From Arthrobacter antibioticus (lineage in GTDB: Bacteria; Actinomycetota; Actinomycetes; Actinomycetales; Micrococcaceae), in the NCBI RefSeq assembly GCF_030063205.1, contig NZ_JASISQ010000002.1, positions 124,001 through 188,000 on the forward strand: a DNA stretch of 64,000 nt, read 5' to 3'. A program made the translations under genes and the position numbers. Within the stretch, counting starts at the first letter, position 1. The number at the start of each line of letters is the position of its first letter. The notes beneath the pieces are model-generated. The model was not told the origin of the DNA, did not search any database, and saw nothing but the letters and a program-made list of their open reading frames with translations. Of the stretch, positions 54,008-63,368 are shown one piece after another.

Positions 54008-55440
54008 GGTGCAACCTCCGCATCAAGGGGTTTGGGCACTAGCAGGGAGGCGGCAAAAGCTGCCGCCGTGATGGCGATCGCCACGAGAACTACGCTTAGA
54101 TAAGAGCCATGGCCATTGAGCGGGCCGGTCGCCACCAGAATCGCCGGTAGAACCAAAAAGCTCAGGCCGGCACCCAGGTTGAAGGCTCCGGCGTTCATGC
54201 CGGGCAGGAAACCGGGGTTGCCCTCGGGGGAGAGGACCACGCCAAGGCCATTGAGCATGATGTTCACGGTACCGGCGTACATGATTCCCAGCAAGACGGT
54301 GCCCGTAATCATCCATGGCAAGCTATGCAGGCCCAGGAATCCGATGATGGCCAGCGCTGCGATGCTACCCAGCAGCCCAACCCGCAACATCTTGGTATAG
54401 CCAAAGACGGGTGCGATCCGGCCGGTAATAGGTCCAAAGAGCCACCCCAGCAACGCGTAGGGAGTCAGGATCAACAAACTCATCTGGGTTGCGCCAATTC
54501 CAAAGCCGGGGTCCACTGCTTGGACGAACGCCGGAACAATTCCGTTGATTACGGCAAAGATGCCTGTCATTGTCAGTGTTGTTGTTAGAAGTGGGGCCCA
54601 GGTGGAACGTTGGCGCAGATGTACTGTCTCAACCATGGGATGTGTGGAGCGTTTTTCCACAGCCCAGAAGGCCATGAAAGCAATAACAGCAAGCACGCCC
54701 AGTGCCAGTGCACTGAGCAGTGGACCGGTTTCCATGCCACCAACCAATTTGGTGGCCTCATTCAAAGCAGTCAGAAGGGCGCCGACGGCAACAACAATGA
54801 AGAACACGCCAAGCCAGTCCATTGTGGTGCCTTCGCCGGGTTTGCTCTCTCCTGCCAAAACGGCGATCAAGACGGTGGCGATCGCGGCAATGACAACCAT
54901 GAGCCAGAAAATACTCCGGAAACCAAAGTGTTCGGCAAAGTAGCCGCCCACAAAAGAATCAATGCCAGCGATGCCTCCGTTGACGGCCGTGATCAGGCCC
55001 ATGAGTGCGCCGTACTTTTTGGGATCCTTAACGGCTGAGTGCAGCATGATCAGGCACAGCGGAACGGTGGGTCCGCTAATGCCTTGGATGATGCGGCCAA
55101 CAAACAGCCACGTGATATCCGGTGCCATGGCGGAAATGACCGAGCCAATGCCCATCAGGACCATCATGGCGATGAGCACCTTCTTGCGCCCGATGATGTC
55201 GCTCAAGCGCGGCAAAAATAGTGAGAAGACGGCTGCCGCTGTGAAGAACCAGGTCTGGGAAAGGCCAATCGATGCCTGATCGGTTTGCAGTTCCTCACCC
55301 ATTGTCACAAGTGCCGGGCTGAGCATTGAGGCGTTTAGCTGGAAAGCCACACAGGCCGTCAATAATGCAATCATTAAAGCCGTGACGTTACCGGGCTTGG
55401 TTAGTGCTCCGGACTTTGCTAGCTGGGATGGACGGCTCAA
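54004..55440 (-). CDS. Major facilitator superfamily transporter of the nucleoside operon
   Basis: A 478-residue carrier with about 14 hydrophobic segments (DHA2-like layout). The loop after the second segment, LPRLSDIIGRKKVLIAMMVL, is the MFS motif A; GRIIQGISGPTVPLCLIML follows as in drug:H+ antiporter-2 relatives. TTG 55440 overlaps the nucleoside hydrolase stop (TTGA), and the end overlaps rbsK. Operon context suggests a nucleoside or ribose importer, though the fold is commoner among exporters; the substrate is inferred. Confidence 0.85.
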   Translation of the reverse strand: MSRPSQLAKSGALTKPGNVTALMIALLTACVAFQLNASMLSPALVTMGEELQTDQASIGLSQTWFFTAAAVFSLFLPRLSDIIGRKKVLIAMMVLMGIGSVISAMAPDITWLFVGRIIQGISGPTVPLCLIMLHSAVKDPKKYGALMGLITAVNGGIAGIDSFVGGYFAEHFGFRSIFWLMVVIAAIATVLIAVLAGESKPGEGTTMDWLGVFFIVVAVGALLTALNEATKLVGGMETGPLLSALALGVLAVIAFMAFWAVEKRSTHPMVETVHLRQRSTWAPLLTTTLTMTGIFAVINGIVPAFVQAVDPGFGIGATQMSLLILTPYALLGWLFGPITGRIAPVFGYTKMLRVGLLGSIAALAIIGFLGLHSLPWMITGTVLLGIMYAGTVNIMLNGLGVVLSPEGNPGFLPGMNAGAFNLGAGLSFLVLPAILVATGPLNGHGSYLSVVLVAIAITAAAFAASLLVPKPLDAEVAP

Positions 55441-56438
55441 AGTTCAACCTCGCCAATGCGTACAAGAGCGTCTGTGATCAGGTTCCAGAACTTTTTGTGG
55501 TCAAGGCTCACAGCCACGGAGGTTTTGCAGTCAACAGGAGCTGGTGCGCGGAAGTCAGCTACTGTCATGCCGAGGGTCAGGGTGCCGGTCAGCTCAATGT
55601 CAACGGGCACCTTGTGCGTTGTCATGACTGTGGGGTCAATGACATAGGCGACGGCGCAAGGGTCATGGACGGGCGGGTAATCGAATCCCTGGATGTCCTT
55701 GTAAGTTTTGGTGAAGAACTCCATCAATTCCATGACGAACTTGGCCGGCTTGGTGCCCACGGCCTCGATCGCGGCAACAACCTCAGGGGTTGCCAGCGCC
55801 TGGTGCGTGAGGTCAAGGCCCACCATCACTACTTCCCACCCGGCGTTGAACACGATATGGGCGGCTTCGGGATCGATCTTGATGTTGAATTCAGCCACGG
55901 GGGACCAGTTGCCCACGTGGTAGCCGCCGCCCATGAGGACAACTTCCTTCACGCGCTGAACAATGCGCGGCTCCTTGCGGGCAGCCATGGCAATGTTTGT
56001 TAGCCCCGCAGTGGGGACAAGGGTCACAGTGCCGGGCTCGTGCGTCATGATGGTTTCAATGATGAGGTCGACGGCGTGACGAGGGTCAAGAGTGATGCTC
56101 GACTCAGGCTGGGCTGGTCCGTCCATGCCGGAATCTCCATGGATGTCGGCGGCGGTTTCAATACTGCGCACCAAGGGGCGGTCGCAGCCGGCGGCAAACG
56201 GCACTCCTGTGATCCCGGCAATTGTGCCTACGCTGAGCGCGTTGCGCGTTACTTTTTCCAAGGTCTGGTTGCCCACAACAGTTGTTACTGCCAATAGTTC
56301 AATGTTTGGGTTGCCGTGCGCTAGCAGGAGCGCAACTGCGTCATCATGGCCGGGATCGCAATCCAGGATGATCTTGCGAGGTGTTGTGACCGCATATGCG
56401 GCGTCAACTGGCTGGCTGAGGATTTGTTCCGGATTCAC
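55437..56438 (-). CDS. Inosine/uridine-preferring nucleoside hydrolase
   Basis: Cleaves ribonucleosides to base plus ribose. GTG 56438 (GGAG five bases upstream) gives 333 residues, the family norm; the frame is open beyond that across the divergent operator. Signatures: ILDCDPGHDDAVALLLAHGN with the calcium-binding Asp cluster, LLAVTTVVGNQTLEKVTRNA, VLMGGGYHVGNWSPVAEFNI (Asn/Phe substrate contacts) and the late DPCAVAYVIDP. First gene of a three-gene minus operon with an MFS carrier and ribokinase, under the LacI-type regulator. Confidence 0.92.
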   Translation of the reverse strand: MNPEQILSQPVDAAYAVTTPRKIILDCDPGHDDAVALLLAHGNPNIELLAVTTVVGNQTLEKVTRNALSVGTIAGITGVPFAAGCDRPLVRSIETAADIHGDSGMDGPAQPESSITLDPRHAVDLIIETIMTHEPGTVTLVPTAGLTNIAMAARKEPRIVQRVKEVVLMGGGYHVGNWSPVAEFNIKIDPEAAHIVFNAGWEVVMVGLDLTHQALATPEVVAAIEAVGTKPAKFVMELMEFFTKTYKDIQGFDYPPVHDPCAVAYVIDPTVMTTHKVPVDIELTGTLTLGMTVADFRAPAPVDCKTSVAVSLDHKKFWNLITDALVRIGEVEL

Positions 56439-56515
56439 TTTTTCTCCACGTCGTTGGGGCGATTCAGGGTCCAGGGACCGTGCGCAGGATTCAGTCTGAC
56501 ATTGAGGTCTTACGT

Positions 56516-56556
56516 ACGTCAAGCGCTTAACGCGGTTCACGTTAAGCGCTTGACGT
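56516..56556. promoter_or_regulatory. Double LacI-type operator in a 17-bp inverted repeat
   Basis: ACGTCAAGCGCTTAACG (56516-56532) and its exact complement (56540-56556) flank a 7-bp spacer. Each arm holds a self-palindromic core AAGCGCTT (56521-56528 and 56544-56551), as LacI/PurR-family sites do, with centres 23 bp apart (about two helical turns). It sits between the divergent nucleoside operon and lacI-type gene and likely controls both. Confidence 0.75.
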
Positions 56557-56601
56557 CCGTTGGTTGACGCAGCGTGCTCAACGCACCGATACGATCGATT
56601 C

Positions 56602-57651
56602 ATGCAGCTGCCAACAACACAACAGTCCGGCAGTGCCGTGAGGCCACGCGTCACTGCAGCAATGGTCGCCACCCGGGCGGGTGTTTCAGCGGCAACCGTC
56701 TCCCTTGTGACAAGCGGCAAGACCGCCGGGCGGGTCTCCGCTGAGAACATCGCCAAGGTTGATGCCGCCGTCGCAGAGTTGGGCTATGTGGTCAATGGGT
56801 TGGGCAGTTCTCTGGCCAAAGGTCGCAGCAACATAGTGTTTCTCGTGGCTCCAGATGTCTCCAACCCGTTTTATGCAAAGGTCATTGCGGGTGTCAAGGA
56901 AGCCATTGGCAAAGACTTTCAGCTATTGCTCTCCGTTACCGAGGCTGGGCAGACACCGAAACCGCAGGACGTGCGAAGGCTGCTTGCACTGCGACCGGCG
57001 GGACTACTCATTGACGCGCCCAGCGCGGAGTTCCTCACAGAGCTGCGGGCCAGCGATCCCATGGTGCTCTTGGACGCTGCCGGGATTGAAAGTGAAGTCC
57101 CTTCCGTAAACTTTGATGTGGCCCATGGGGCACGGATGTTGGCGGTGCATTTGGCCGAGCAGGGACATAACACAGTCTGCTATCTGGATAGTTCAACAGG
57201 TACTGGGACCTTCCGGGTCCGCCGGGAAGCCTTTTGCGAAGAAGCACAGCTGCGGGGGATTGCTGTTGTCGCCACGGCGTCCACAACCGTCGATGTTGGC
57301 ACGGCGGCGCTGGCGTTCACCAGTCACTGGCCAGCCTGGTCAGCTCAGGGGGTGACCGCTCTCGTATGTGCCACGGACACTCAGGCTTATGGGATCTTGC
57401 AAGAAGCTCGTGTGGCAGGAGTTGCGGTACCGGAATCTTTGGCCGTTACAGGGTTTGATGACTTGCCGTATTCAGAAACATCCAACCCGGGACTCACATC
57501 CGTGCACCTGCCCGCCGGGGAAATGGGAAGTTTGGCAGGAGGGGAATTGCTGAAAATAATATCCGGGGAAGATACCACCGGCACACATTTGACTCTAGAA
57601 GCCACCCTCGTCATTCGGGGGTCCACACGCGCAACTTTGCACAGTGATTAG
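56602..57651 (+). CDS. LacI-family transcriptional regulator of the nucleoside operon
   Basis: A 349-residue repressor from ATG 56602. The N-terminal helix-turn-helix and hinge read VTAAMVATRAGVSAATVSLV, then NIAKVDAAVAELGYVVNGLG; the periplasmic-binding-protein-like core has NIVFLVAPDVSNPFYAKVIA and the C-terminal TGFDDLPYSETSNPGLTSVH. The usual N-terminal D in IKDVA is replaced (AAMVA). It diverges from the nucleoside hydrolase operon across a double operator, so ribonucleosides or ribose are likely inducers. Confidence 0.9.
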   Translation: MQLPTTQQSGSAVRPRVTAAMVATRAGVSAATVSLVTSGKTAGRVSAENIAKVDAAVAELGYVVNGLGSSLAKGRSNIVFLVAPDVSNPFYAKVIAGVKEAIGKDFQLLLSVTEAGQTPKPQDVRRLLALRPAGLLIDAPSAEFLTELRASDPMVLLDAAGIESEVPSVNFDVAHGARMLAVHLAEQGHNTVCYLDSSTGTGTFRVRREAFCEEAQLRGIAVVATASTTVDVGTAALAFTSHWPAWSAQGVTALVCATDTQAYGILQEARVAGVAVPESLAVTGFDDLPYSETSNPGLTSVHLPAGEMGSLAGGELLKIISGEDTTGTHLTLEATLVIRGSTRATLHSD

Positions 57652-57709
57652 TCACCAACTAAGTGTTTAGTAAAGGGCACGGAGGGTTCACTCAGATTCA
57701 CCAACTAAG
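57652..57709. repeat. 12-bp direct repeat before lysS
   Basis: TCACCAACTAAG occurs at 57652-57663 (at the lacI-type stop) and at 57698-57709, 46 bp apart, just upstream of lysS. Perfect direct copies; could mark a past insertion edge or be regulatory. Confidence 0.6.
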
Positions 57710-57719
57710 CTGTTATATC

Positions 57720-59219
57720 GTGAGCGCAGAAAATAACCCCACCCCCGAGCCCAGTGACGCCTCCGAGCAGATGCTCGTCCGCATGGACAAGCGTGCCAAA
57801 TTGCTTGAGCGAGGTGACCAGGCCTACCCGGTTGGGGTGGCACGAACCCACACGTTAGAAGAAATTCGGGCCAAATACCCGGATTTGGAAGCGGATTCCG
57901 CGACAGGCGAGATCGCAGGAGTTACAGGACGCGTTGTTTTTGTGCGGAATAAGGGAAAGCTCTGCTTTGGCACATTGCAGTCAGGCGCGGGAACACGCCT
58001 GCAGGTAATGCTCTCTTTTGCCAACGTTGGCGAAGATGCCCTGGCTGACTGGAAGTCACTTGTGGATCTTGGTGACCACGTCTTTATCAAGGGTGAAGTC
58101 ATCAGCTCCCGCACCGGCGAGCTTTCCATTATGGCCACAGAGTGGGCCATGGCCTCCAAGGCGCTACGGCCGTTGCCGGTGTTGCATGCGGAGCTGTCCG
58201 AGGAGATGCGCGTACGCAGGCGTTATGTGGACTTGATTGTCCGTGACGCTGCCCGTGAACAAGTCAAAACGCGCTCCGCTATTGTCAAAGCAATCAGGGA
58301 CACTCTTCATGGCGAGGAGTACATTGAGCTGGAAACACCCATTTTGCAGCTCGTCCACGGTGGAGCCTCCGCCCGACCGTTCCACACACATCTTAATGCG
58401 TTCGACCAACCGATGACGTTGCGTATTGCTATTGAGCTTTACCTTAAACGGGCCGTTGTTGGCGGTATGGACAAAGTCTTTGAAGTTGGCCGAATCTTCC
58501 GCAATGAGGGTGTTGATTCCACGCATAGTCCCGAATTCACCATGCTTGAAGCGTATGAAGCGTATGGTGACCAATTCACCATGGCTGCAACCATGCAGCG
58601 AATTATTCTTGCCGCAGCAGACGCAACTGGTTCCCGAGTCATTGAAACGGCTCGCGGACAGATTAATCTCGACGGCGAATGGCCTTGGCTTCCTGTCTAC
58701 AAGGGACTTTCGGATGCTGTTGGAGTTGAAATTACTCCGTCCACCACACCACAAGAATTACGGGATATTGCAGCCAAGCAGGAAATTGGAATTGATTCGA
58801 CCTGGGATGCGGAGAAACTGGTAACCGAACTATTCGGTGAAATTGTTGAACCAACACTTATTCAACCAACATTTGTTTGCGATTATCCTCCGTCGGCTCA
58901 GCCGCTGGCGCGTCAGCACCGTGAAAAGCCTGATCTGATTGAAGCCTGGGATCTTGTTATTGACGGTCGCGAAACGGGAACCGCTTTTTCTGAACTCATT
59001 GATCCAGTTGTTCAGCGTGACCGTCTCACACAGCAATCTCTTGCGGCCGCGGCCGGAGATCCTGAGGCAATGCAACTTGATGAAGATTTCTTGCGTGCCT
59101 TGGAATACGGCGCCCCGCCCATGGGTGGACTCGGGTTGGGCGTGGACAGACTAGTGATGCTCTTCACGGGTGTTGGAATCCGCGAAGCCATTCTCTTTCC
59201 TTTGATGAAACCCGAGTAG
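57720..59219 (+). CDS. lysS: Lysyl-tRNA synthetase (class II)
   Basis: Charges tRNA-Lys. From GTG 57720 the 499-residue protein has an OB-fold anticodon domain (GRVVFVRNKGKLCFGTLQSG, DHVFIKGEVISSRTGELSI) and the class II core: motif 2 FEVGRIFRNEGVDSTHSPEF with TMLE, and motif 3 GLGLGVDRLVMLFTGVGIRE. No ribosome site precedes the GTG, so a leaderless transcript is possible; TTATAT just upstream could be part of a -10. The second half uses more AT-ending codons (ATT, GAA, GGA) than its neighbours. Confidence 0.95.
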   Translation: MSAENNPTPEPSDASEQMLVRMDKRAKLLERGDQAYPVGVARTHTLEEIRAKYPDLEADSATGEIAGVTGRVVFVRNKGKLCFGTLQSGAGTRLQVMLSFANVGEDALADWKSLVDLGDHVFIKGEVISSRTGELSIMATEWAMASKALRPLPVLHAELSEEMRVRRRYVDLIVRDAAREQVKTRSAIVKAIRDTLHGEEYIELETPILQLVHGGASARPFHTHLNAFDQPMTLRIAIELYLKRAVVGGMDKVFEVGRIFRNEGVDSTHSPEFTMLEAYEAYGDQFTMAATMQRIILAAADATGSRVIETARGQINLDGEWPWLPVYKGLSDAVGVEITPSTTPQELRDIAAKQEIGIDSTWDAEKLVTELFGEIVEPTLIQPTFVCDYPPSAQPLARQHREKPDLIEAWDLVIDGRETGTAFSELIDPVVQRDRLTQQSLAAAAGDPEAMQLDEDFLRALEYGAPPMGGLGLGVDRLVMLFTGVGIREAILFPLMKPE

Positions 59220-59232
59220 GAACGGCGAAATT

Positions 59233-59388
59233 ATGGAATATGTTGCGGTTATCCTGCCTTCTTTAGGTGTAGGAGCCCTTTTCTACTTCGCAATGAAGGC
59301 GATATTTAATGCTGATAGGTCTGAACGTGATGCGCTAGCGCGGGCTGAACAGGATGCGGATAGCGACCAGGATCACGCAGCGCAATAG
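59233..59388 (+). CDS. Small membrane protein between lysS and lsr2
   Basis: ATG 59233 (AGGAACGG about 10 nt upstream) opens a 51-residue ORF: one hydrophobic segment (EYVAVILPSLGVGALFYFAM) followed by a charged helix rich in Arg, Asp, Glu and Ala (DRSERDALARAEQDADSDQD). A small protein of this build occurs at the same place in related Arthrobacter genomes as I recall them. Function unknown; likely a single-pass membrane protein with a cytosolic tail. Confidence 0.65.
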   Translation: MEYVAVILPSLGVGALFYFAMKAIFNADRSERDALARAEQDADSDQDHAAQ

Positions 59389-59407
59389 TCATTACACTGA
59401 TCGTTCT

Positions 59408-59436
59408 TTGACGTAAATGAATTTTAGAACCATAAT
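59408..59436 (+). promoter_or_regulatory. Predicted housekeeping sigma promoter of lsr2
   Basis: TTGACG (59408-59413) and CATAAT (59431-59436) are separated by exactly 17 bp in an AT-rich stretch, 46 bases before the lsr2 ATG. Both hexamers are close to consensus. Confidence 0.6.
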
Positions 59437-59481
59437 TTGTTATGTAGCATTCATTAAATCTAATGTGAGGCGATAACCCCC

Positions 59482-59814
59482 ATGGCACAAAAAATTCACA
59501 TCACACTCGTGGACGATATTGATCAGAGCCCTGCAGATGAAAATGTCACGTTCGGTTTAGACGGAATCAATTACGAGATTGATCTGTCTGCAGAGAATGC
59601 GAACTCATTGCGCGAGGCCTTGGCCACGTACGTTGGCGCAGGCCGTCGCGTAGGTGGCAGAGCTGTTCGCGGCCGCGGCCCGGCAACCGCAACAAAGTCC
59701 AGCAGCGATGTGGCACAGATTCGCGCCTGGGCGCGTGAGAACGGCTACACAGTGCAAGAGCGTGGCCGCATTCAAGCTGAAATTCGCGATGCTTACTACG
59801 CGGCGCAGGGCTAA
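59482..59814 (+). CDS. lsr2: Nucleoid-associated silencer Lsr2
   Basis: Lsr2 binds the minor groove of AT-rich DNA, bridges it, and silences foreign genes in actinobacteria. The 110-residue protein has the N-terminal dimerisation domain (MAQKIHITLVDDIDQSPADE, then VTFGLDGINYEIDLSAENAN) and a C-terminal DNA-binding domain with the RGR hook in ENGYTVQERGRIQAEIRDAY. A second RGRGP in the linker is notable. GAGGCG precedes the ATG and a promoter is visible upstream. Its neighbours lysS and clpC are conserved. Confidence 0.95.
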   Translation: MAQKIHITLVDDIDQSPADENVTFGLDGINYEIDLSAENANSLREALATYVGAGRRVGGRAVRGRGPATATKSSSDVAQIRAWARENGYTVQERGRIQAEIRDAYYAAQG

Positions 59815-59951
59815 TACTTGCGTGATCCCATAAATCGGTAAATCGATTTTTTGGAAGTTGGCCAGAAGTCGGCCGGAAGTTAAAGATGTTTCTGAGGTAT
59901 CTGGTGGGTGTCGAATGAGCACCCGTTTGGGGAGCCAATTACCATAGATCA

Positions 59952-59985
59952 ACGGCGGGATCACCTGAGATGGTGGTCCCGCCGT
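59952..59985. terminator. 14-bp hairpin between lsr2 and clpC
   Basis: ACGGCGGGATCACC (59952-59965) pairs with GGTGGTCCCGCCGT (59972-59985) with one G-U pair and a 6-nt loop. No long T-run. The 295-base gap 59815-60109 otherwise holds the clpC promoter region; no gene is seen. Confidence 0.65.
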
Positions 59986-60067
59986 CGTACTTTAAGAACA
60001 CAGTGCCGCGCCCGGATGCAAACTTGCTATTTCCCCTGTGGCGAACATGCCCCCATAACGGCCGGGC

Positions 60068-60092
60068 ACTGCGTAGCATCAAAGTACGCAGT
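60068..60092. promoter_or_regulatory. Inverted repeat just upstream of clpC
   Basis: ACTGCGTA and TACGCAGT form perfect 8-bp arms around a 9-nt spacer, ending 17 bases before the clpC start, next to the GAGGAG ribosome site. It could be an operator or a leader hairpin; it does not match the CtsR, HspR or ClgR sites I know. Confidence 0.4.
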
Positions 60093-60109
60093 AAGAGGAG
60101 TGTGGCGAA

Positions 60110-62623
60110 ATGTTTGAGCGATTTACTGATCGAGCCCGACGTGTTGTTGTGCTGGCCCAAGAAGAGGCCCGCATGCTCAACCACAATTACATTGGCACGG
60201 AGCATATTCTGCTCGGCCTCATCCACGAGGGTGAAGGTGTTGCCGCCAAGGCCCTGGAGTCCTTGAACATTTCCCTTGATGGTGTCCGGGAACAAGTTCA
60301 GGAGATCATTGGGCAGGGGCAACAGGCTCCTAGCGGGCATATTCCCTTCACCCCGCGCGCCAAGAAAGTTCTTGAACTTTCACTGCGCGAGGCCCTGCAA
60401 CTGGGTCACAACTACATCGGTACTGAGCACATTCTGCTCGGACTGATCCGTGAAGGCGAAGGCGTTGCCGCTCAGGTACTAGTGAAGCTCGGCGCTGATC
60501 TGGGCCGTGTGCGCCAGCAAGTCATCCAGCTGCTCTCCGGTTACCAAGGCAAGGAACCAGTGGCCAGTGGCGGCGGCCAGCCTGAAGGGCAGCCCGCGGG
60601 CTCGGCTGTTCTTGACCAGTTCGGCCGTAATCTGACACAGGCTGCACGGGAAAATAAGCTTGACCCTGTCATAGGACGCGAGCATGAGATGGAACGCGTC
60701 ATGCAGATCCTCTCCCGCCGCACCAAGAACAACCCTGTTCTCATCGGTGAGCCCGGCGTTGGCAAGACTGCAGTTGTTGAAGGTTTGGCCCAGGCCATTG
60801 TGCGCGGAGACGTTCCTGAGACCATCAAAGACAAGCAGCTGTACACCCTTGACTTGGGCTCCCTTGTGGCAGGTTCTCGGTACAGAGGTGACTTCGAGGA
60901 ACGTTTGAAGAAGGTGCTCAAGGAGATCCGCACCCGCGGAGACATTATCTTGTTCATCGATGAAATCCACACGTTGGTGGGGGCAGGTGCCGCCGAGGGC
61001 GCCATCGATGCCGCCTCTATTCTGAAGCCCATGCTGGCCCGCGGTGAGCTGCAGACCATCGGTGCCACAACACTGGATGAGTACCGCAAGCACATTGAGA
61101 AAGATGCCGCCCTAGAGCGTCGATTCCAGCCCATTCAGGTGCAGGAACCCACGGTTCCGTTGACCATTGAAATCCTCAAGGGCCTGCGCGACCGTTACGA
61201 GGCACATCACCGTGTCTCCATCACCGACGGTGCCCTGACCGCGGCTGCCACCTTGGCAGATCGTTACATCAGCGATCGGTTCCTGCCAGATAAGGCCATT
61301 GACTTGATTGATGAGGCAGGTGCGCGTCTGCGTATCCGCCGCATGACGGCTCCGCCGGAGCTTAAGGCCATGGATGGTGAAATTGCTGCCGTGAAAAAGC
61401 GCAAGGAAGACGCCATCGACGCCCAGGACTTTGAGGGTGCCGCATCCTTGCGAGATGACGAGCAGAAAATCATCACTGCCCGTGCCGAAAAGGAACGTCT
61501 TTGGAAGTCCGGTGGATTGGATGAGATTTCCGAGGTGGATGAGGAACTCATCGCCGAAGTTCTTGCCAACTCCACTGGTATCCCTGTCTTCAAGCTGACC
61601 GAGGCCGAGTCCACGCGTCTGCTGAAGATGGAAGATGAAATCCACAAGCGCGTGATTGGCCAGAATGAGGCCATCAAGTCAATCTCGCAGGCCATTCGCC
61701 GGACGCGTTCGGGGTTGAAGGATCCCAAGCGTCCAGGCGGCTCGTTCATTTTTGCCGGCCCCACAGGTGTTGGTAAGACTGAGCTGGCCAAGGCACTTGC
61801 TGAGTTCCTCTTTGGCGATGAAGATGCGCTCATCACGCTGGATATGTCCGAGTATTCAGAGAAGCACACAGTGTCTCGACTCTTCGGTGCTCCTCCGGGC
61901 TACGTTGGCTATGAAGAAGGTGGGCAGCTGACCGAAAAGGTCCGCCGTCGTCCGTTCTCCGTGGTTCTGTTCGATGAGGTTGAAAAGGCCCACGCCGACC
62001 TGTTCAACTCACTGCTGCAGATCCTTGAAGATGGCCGTCTCACAGACAGCCAGGGCAGGGTTGTGGACTTCAAGAACACCATCATCATCATGACCACGAA
62101 CTTGGGCACGCGCGATATTTCCAAGTCGATCGCCACCGGGTTCCAGTCAGGTTCAGATACTCAGACCGGTTACAACCGGATGCGAGCACGGGTAACAGAG
62201 GAGCTCAAGCAGCACTTCCGCCCCGAGTTCCTGAACCGTGTTGATGACGTAGTGGTCTTCCCGCAGCTCACCCAGGATGAGATCATCGAGATCGTTGACC
62301 TGATGATTGCACGTTTGGAGTCTCGTCTTGCAGATAAAGGTATGGGCATTGAGCTCACACCGGCAGCCAAGATTTTGCTCGCCACCAAGGGCTACGACCC
62401 CGCTATGGGTGCACGGCCGCTGCGCCGCACCATCCAGCGCGAGATCGAAGATCACCTCTCCGAGAAGATCCTGTTCGGGGAACTCAAGGATGGCGACATT
62501 GTCACCGTGGACGTTGAAGGCGAAGGTGACGAGGCAAAATTCACTTTTGTGGGCGCAACCAAACCGAATGTTCCGGAGGCCATCACTGCCTCAGCTGAAG
62601 CAATCGATGTAGTAAAGCACTAA
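60110..62623 (+). CDS. clpC: ATP-dependent Clp protease ATPase subunit ClpC
   Basis: ClpC unfolds substrates for the ClpP protease. The 837-residue protein has two N-domain repeats (each with [15 protein letters not shown]-like segments, residues ~1-150), AAA-1 with Walker [11 protein letters not shown] and Walker [15 protein letters not shown], a UVR-containing middle coil ([20 protein letters not shown]), and AAA-2 with [14 protein letters not shown] and [11 protein letters not shown]. The IGL/VGF-type ClpP loop lies in the second half. ATG 60110 follows AGAGGAG. Followed by a strong terminator, so it is monocistronic. Confidence 0.96.
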   Translation: MFERFTDRARRVVVLAQEEARMLNHNYIGTEHILLGLIHEGEGVAAKALESLNISLDGVREQVQEIIGQGQQAPSGHIPFTPRAKKVLELSLREALQLGHNYIGTEHILLGLIREGEGVAAQVLVKLGADLGRVRQQVIQLLSGYQGKEPVASGGGQPEGQPAGSAVLDQFGRNLTQAARENKLDPVIGREHEMERVMQILSRRTKNNPVLIGEPGVGKTAVVEGLAQAIVRGDVPETIKDKQLYTLDLGSLVAGSRYRGDFEERLKKVLKEIRTRGDIILFIDEIHTLVGAGAAEGAIDAASILKPMLARGELQTIGATTLDEYRKHIEKDAALERRFQPIQVQEPTVPLTIEILKGLRDRYEAHHRVSITDGALTAAATLADRYISDRFLPDKAIDLIDEAGARLRIRRMTAPPELKAMDGEIAAVKKRKEDAIDAQDFEGAASLRDDEQKIITARAEKERLWKSGGLDEISEVDEELIAEVLANSTGIPVFKLTEAESTRLLKMEDEIHKRVIGQNEAIKSISQAIRRTRSGLKDPKRPGGSFIFAGPTGVGKTELAKALAEFLFGDEDALITLDMSEYSEKHTVSRLFGAPPGYVGYEEGGQLTEKVRRRPFSVVLFDEVEKAHADLFNSLLQILEDGRLTDSQGRVVDFKNTIIIMTTNLGTRDISKSIATGFQSGSDTQTGYNRMRARVTEELKQHFRPEFLNRVDDVVVFPQLTQDEIIEIVDLMIARLESRLADKGMGIELTPAAKILLATKGYDPAMGARPLRRTIQREIEDHLSEKILFGELKDGDIVTVDVEGEGDEAKFTFVGATKPNVPEAITASAEAIDVVKH

Positions 62624-62640
62624 AGCACCAAAGTACAGCG

Positions 62641-62677
62641 AAGGGCGCATGACCTGAATGGGTTGTGCGCCTTTTTT
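62641..62677 (+). terminator. Rho-independent terminator of clpC
   Basis: AAGGGCGCATGACC pairs with GGTTGTGCGCCTTT over 14 positions including three G-U pairs, around TGAATG, followed by six T (62672-62677). Confidence 0.92.
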
Positions 62678-62746
62678 GCGTGCTGGTTTATTACGCAGGC
62701 CGGATTTGCGACGTCGAAAAACTCCGGCCAAGGGTCATAGACTGAA

Positions 62747-63301
62747 ATGGTGACTACCAATACCTCCAACCCAGCTATTTCACTGCGGGCCGCCCGCACT
62801 TCCGACGTTCATGCCATCAAGGAACTTGTGGCGCCCTTGGCGGAAAAACGAATCTTGATTTCCAAAGAATCAGTCACCTACTTTGAAGCTATCCAGGAAT
62901 TTCTTATCGCTGAGGTTGACGGGAAGATCGTTGGCTGCGGGGCGTTACACGTCATGTGGGAAGATTTGGCGGAAATCCGCACATTGGCCACCGATGATGG
63001 ATGGCGAGGGCATGGGGTTGGCCGGGCGCTGGTTGATCAACTACTTGCAAACGCTCAAGAGTTGGGTGTGGGACGGGTATTTTGCCTGACCTTTGAGGTG
63101 GACTTTTTTCTTCGCAACGGATTCGCAGTCATGGCCGACCAAAGTGTTGTGGACCCTGCTGTTTATTCTGAACTGTTGCGCTCGGCAGATGAGGGTATTG
63201 CCGAGTTCCTTGACCTGGCTAGGGTCAAGCCCAACACTTTAGGCAACACACGCATGATCCGGACCCTTCCGGCCTTACCAGCAGGGAACTCTCCGGGGTA
63301 A
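62747..63301 (+). CDS. argA: Amino-acid N-acetyltransferase (ArgA-type GNAT)
   Basis: A 184-residue single-domain GNAT protein like the mycobacterial short N-acetylglutamate synthase, first step of arginine synthesis. The acetyl-CoA site is [20 protein letters not shown] (R/Q-x-x-G-x-G/A pattern); the start [20 protein letters not shown] and the later [20 protein letters not shown] are typical. ATG (or GTG) near 62747 starts it. It stands alone between clpC and dhaK. Confidence 0.87.
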   Translation: MVTTNTSNPAISLRAARTSDVHAIKELVAPLAEKRILISKESVTYFEAIQEFLIAEVDGKIVGCGALHVMWEDLAEIRTLATDDGWRGHGVGRALVDQLLANAQELGVGRVFCLTFEVDFFLRNGFAVMADQSVVDPAVYSELLRSADEGIAEFLDLARVKPNTLGNTRMIRTLPALPAGNSPG

Positions 63302-63368
63302 GGTTCGGATGGGAGCCAGACTGAAACTGGTTTGCCATTCACCGCTGTGCGATTCGGAAGGTTTTGCC

